In this document: piece by piece, positions 63,361 through 64,000 of the stretch | Position numbering within the stretch: the first letter of the stretch is position 1 | How the letters are laid out: the number at the start of each line of letters is the position of its first letter | Assembly (NCBI GenBank): GCA_046530735.1 | Contig: JBHEQV010000006.1 | Span: 60,554-124,553 of the forward strand | Length of the DNA stretch: 64,000 bases | Direction: 5' to 3' | From: Arsenophonus sp046530735 | GTDB lineage: Bacteria; Pseudomonadota; Gammaproteobacteria; Enterobacterales; Enterobacteriaceae | Program-made: the position numbers and the translations under genes | The notes under the pieces: generated by a model | Databases searched by the model: none | The model's input: only the letters and a program-made list of their open reading frames with translations | Told to the model about the DNA's origin: nothing

Positions 63361-64000
63361 AAAAGCATGACTCAACAACAATTTATATCTCATATTCCTC
63401 GTTATAAATTTTAAAAAATAGCACATTTTAGATAGCTATTTTTGCTGATTTATCTGCTTTTTTGTGAAATCAGATTATGAATATTCTTATAGCATGGCAG
63501 CGTTTTTTCTTTATTTAATTGGCTTTAGTAAATATGAAGCAGTGTTAGTTATAATTAAGTATAATGAAACCTATAGTGATAACATGTTTATTTAATTGTA
63601 TGCGTGATTAAACAATAAAAAACTTACTTTGCTCGTCGTTTTATTAGTAAACCAAGCTGTAATTGTAAAATTTGGCGTCAATTAAGCATTACTGTTTACT
63701 GAAATTGATCAGTAACTTTATAAGTTATTAACTGACTTAATCGTTATTTATTATACTAAAACTGAATTTATCTATACGAATCAAATCATTAGTGCAGCTC
63801 TTGATTGTCTAAAGAAAGATGCTCGGTAAAAATTAAAAGCTACATCTACTTAAATTAATTGGCAGCTAATATCTTGATAAAATGCAATGATTTAAATCAC
63901 CTAAAACTTGCTCTAATACATTAAGCTAGAAAGATTTTTTGCAATGTAAATTTACCAGCCTGATTGTATGAATATTAGCTGGCTATATAAATTGAACATG
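63361..64000. other. End of window, nothing recognised
   Basis: AT-rich sequence with no frame longer than about 40 codons and no recognised relic. Confidence 0.35.

Noticed and set aside
1..64000. tRNA, rRNA, 6S RNA and CRISPR arrays
   Set aside because: I looked for tRNA T-arm signatures, rRNA-like blocks, 6S RNA next to zapA, and regularly spaced repeats. None was convincing. The only tandem array is the ATTACCTT repeat, which has no spacers.

Overview
The window looks like a piece of chromosome from an AT-rich, insect-associated gammaproteobacterium of the order Enterobacterales in an advanced state of genome decay. The intact proteins (PqiABC, FabA, LonH, Prc, ProQ, PabA, FtsB, IspD, IspF, TopA, SohB, YciB, HrpA, TsaB, ZapA) are close relatives of the E. 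coli proteins at nearly full length. A membrane-anchored bactofilin resembling Proteus CcmA points towards the Morganellaceae. An Arsenophonus-like symbiont is my best guess, but this is inference and no rRNA is present to test it.

Layout: 1-1205 an IS1595 relic and the tail of a dead uup; 1261-4740 intact pqiABC; 4814-7156 fabA and lonH; 7470-9971 relics of IS481 and IS256; 10049-12827 prc and proQ; 12990-18640 a block of dead genes (msrC, trmA, fabR, sthA, oxyR) cut by IS256; 19218-24224 almost pure relic DNA (IS256, IS1595, an unrecognised segment, IS91); 24388-24966 pabA; 25258-26086 a deleted mini-IS256 and an octanucleotide tandem repeat; 26371-28018 ftsB-ispD-ispF; 28200-31483 dead truD split by IS1595, then IS256; 31798-36013 topA and sohB; 36083-39447 IS256, yciA split by IS1595, and intact yciB; 41475-45374 hrpA; 49180-49875 tsaB; 51668-52294 ccmA; 57373-57702 zapA with a dead divergent ygfB; 58930-61128 a relic of a plasmid replicon (DnaA box, broken RPA-type initiator) followed by an intact secreted PLD-type nuclease; the rest is IS256 relic and unrecognised DNA.

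Three themes tie this together. First, at least fifteen copies or pieces of one IS256-family element lie here, all without an open transposase frame, and most of them sit exactly where the gene order jumps from one E. coli map region to another. This suggests that the element spread, shuffled the chromosome by recombination, and then died. Second, the long gene-free gaps are not empty: frameshifted but readable pseudogenes remain at the positions synteny predicts (uup, msrC, trmA, fabR, sthA, oxyR, truD, yciA, ygfB). Third, the surviving genes serve core functions: envelope maintenance, fatty-acid and isoprenoid synthesis, division, topology and tRNA t6A. Regulators and redox genes (FabR, OxyR, SthA, MsrC) and tRNA-modifying enzymes (TrmA, TruD) have been lost.

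Limits: all pseudogene and IS assignments come from reading conceptual translations by eye against remembered family sequences. No database search was run, and boundaries of relics are good to roughly 10-50 bases. I found no tRNA, rRNA or CRISPR array.
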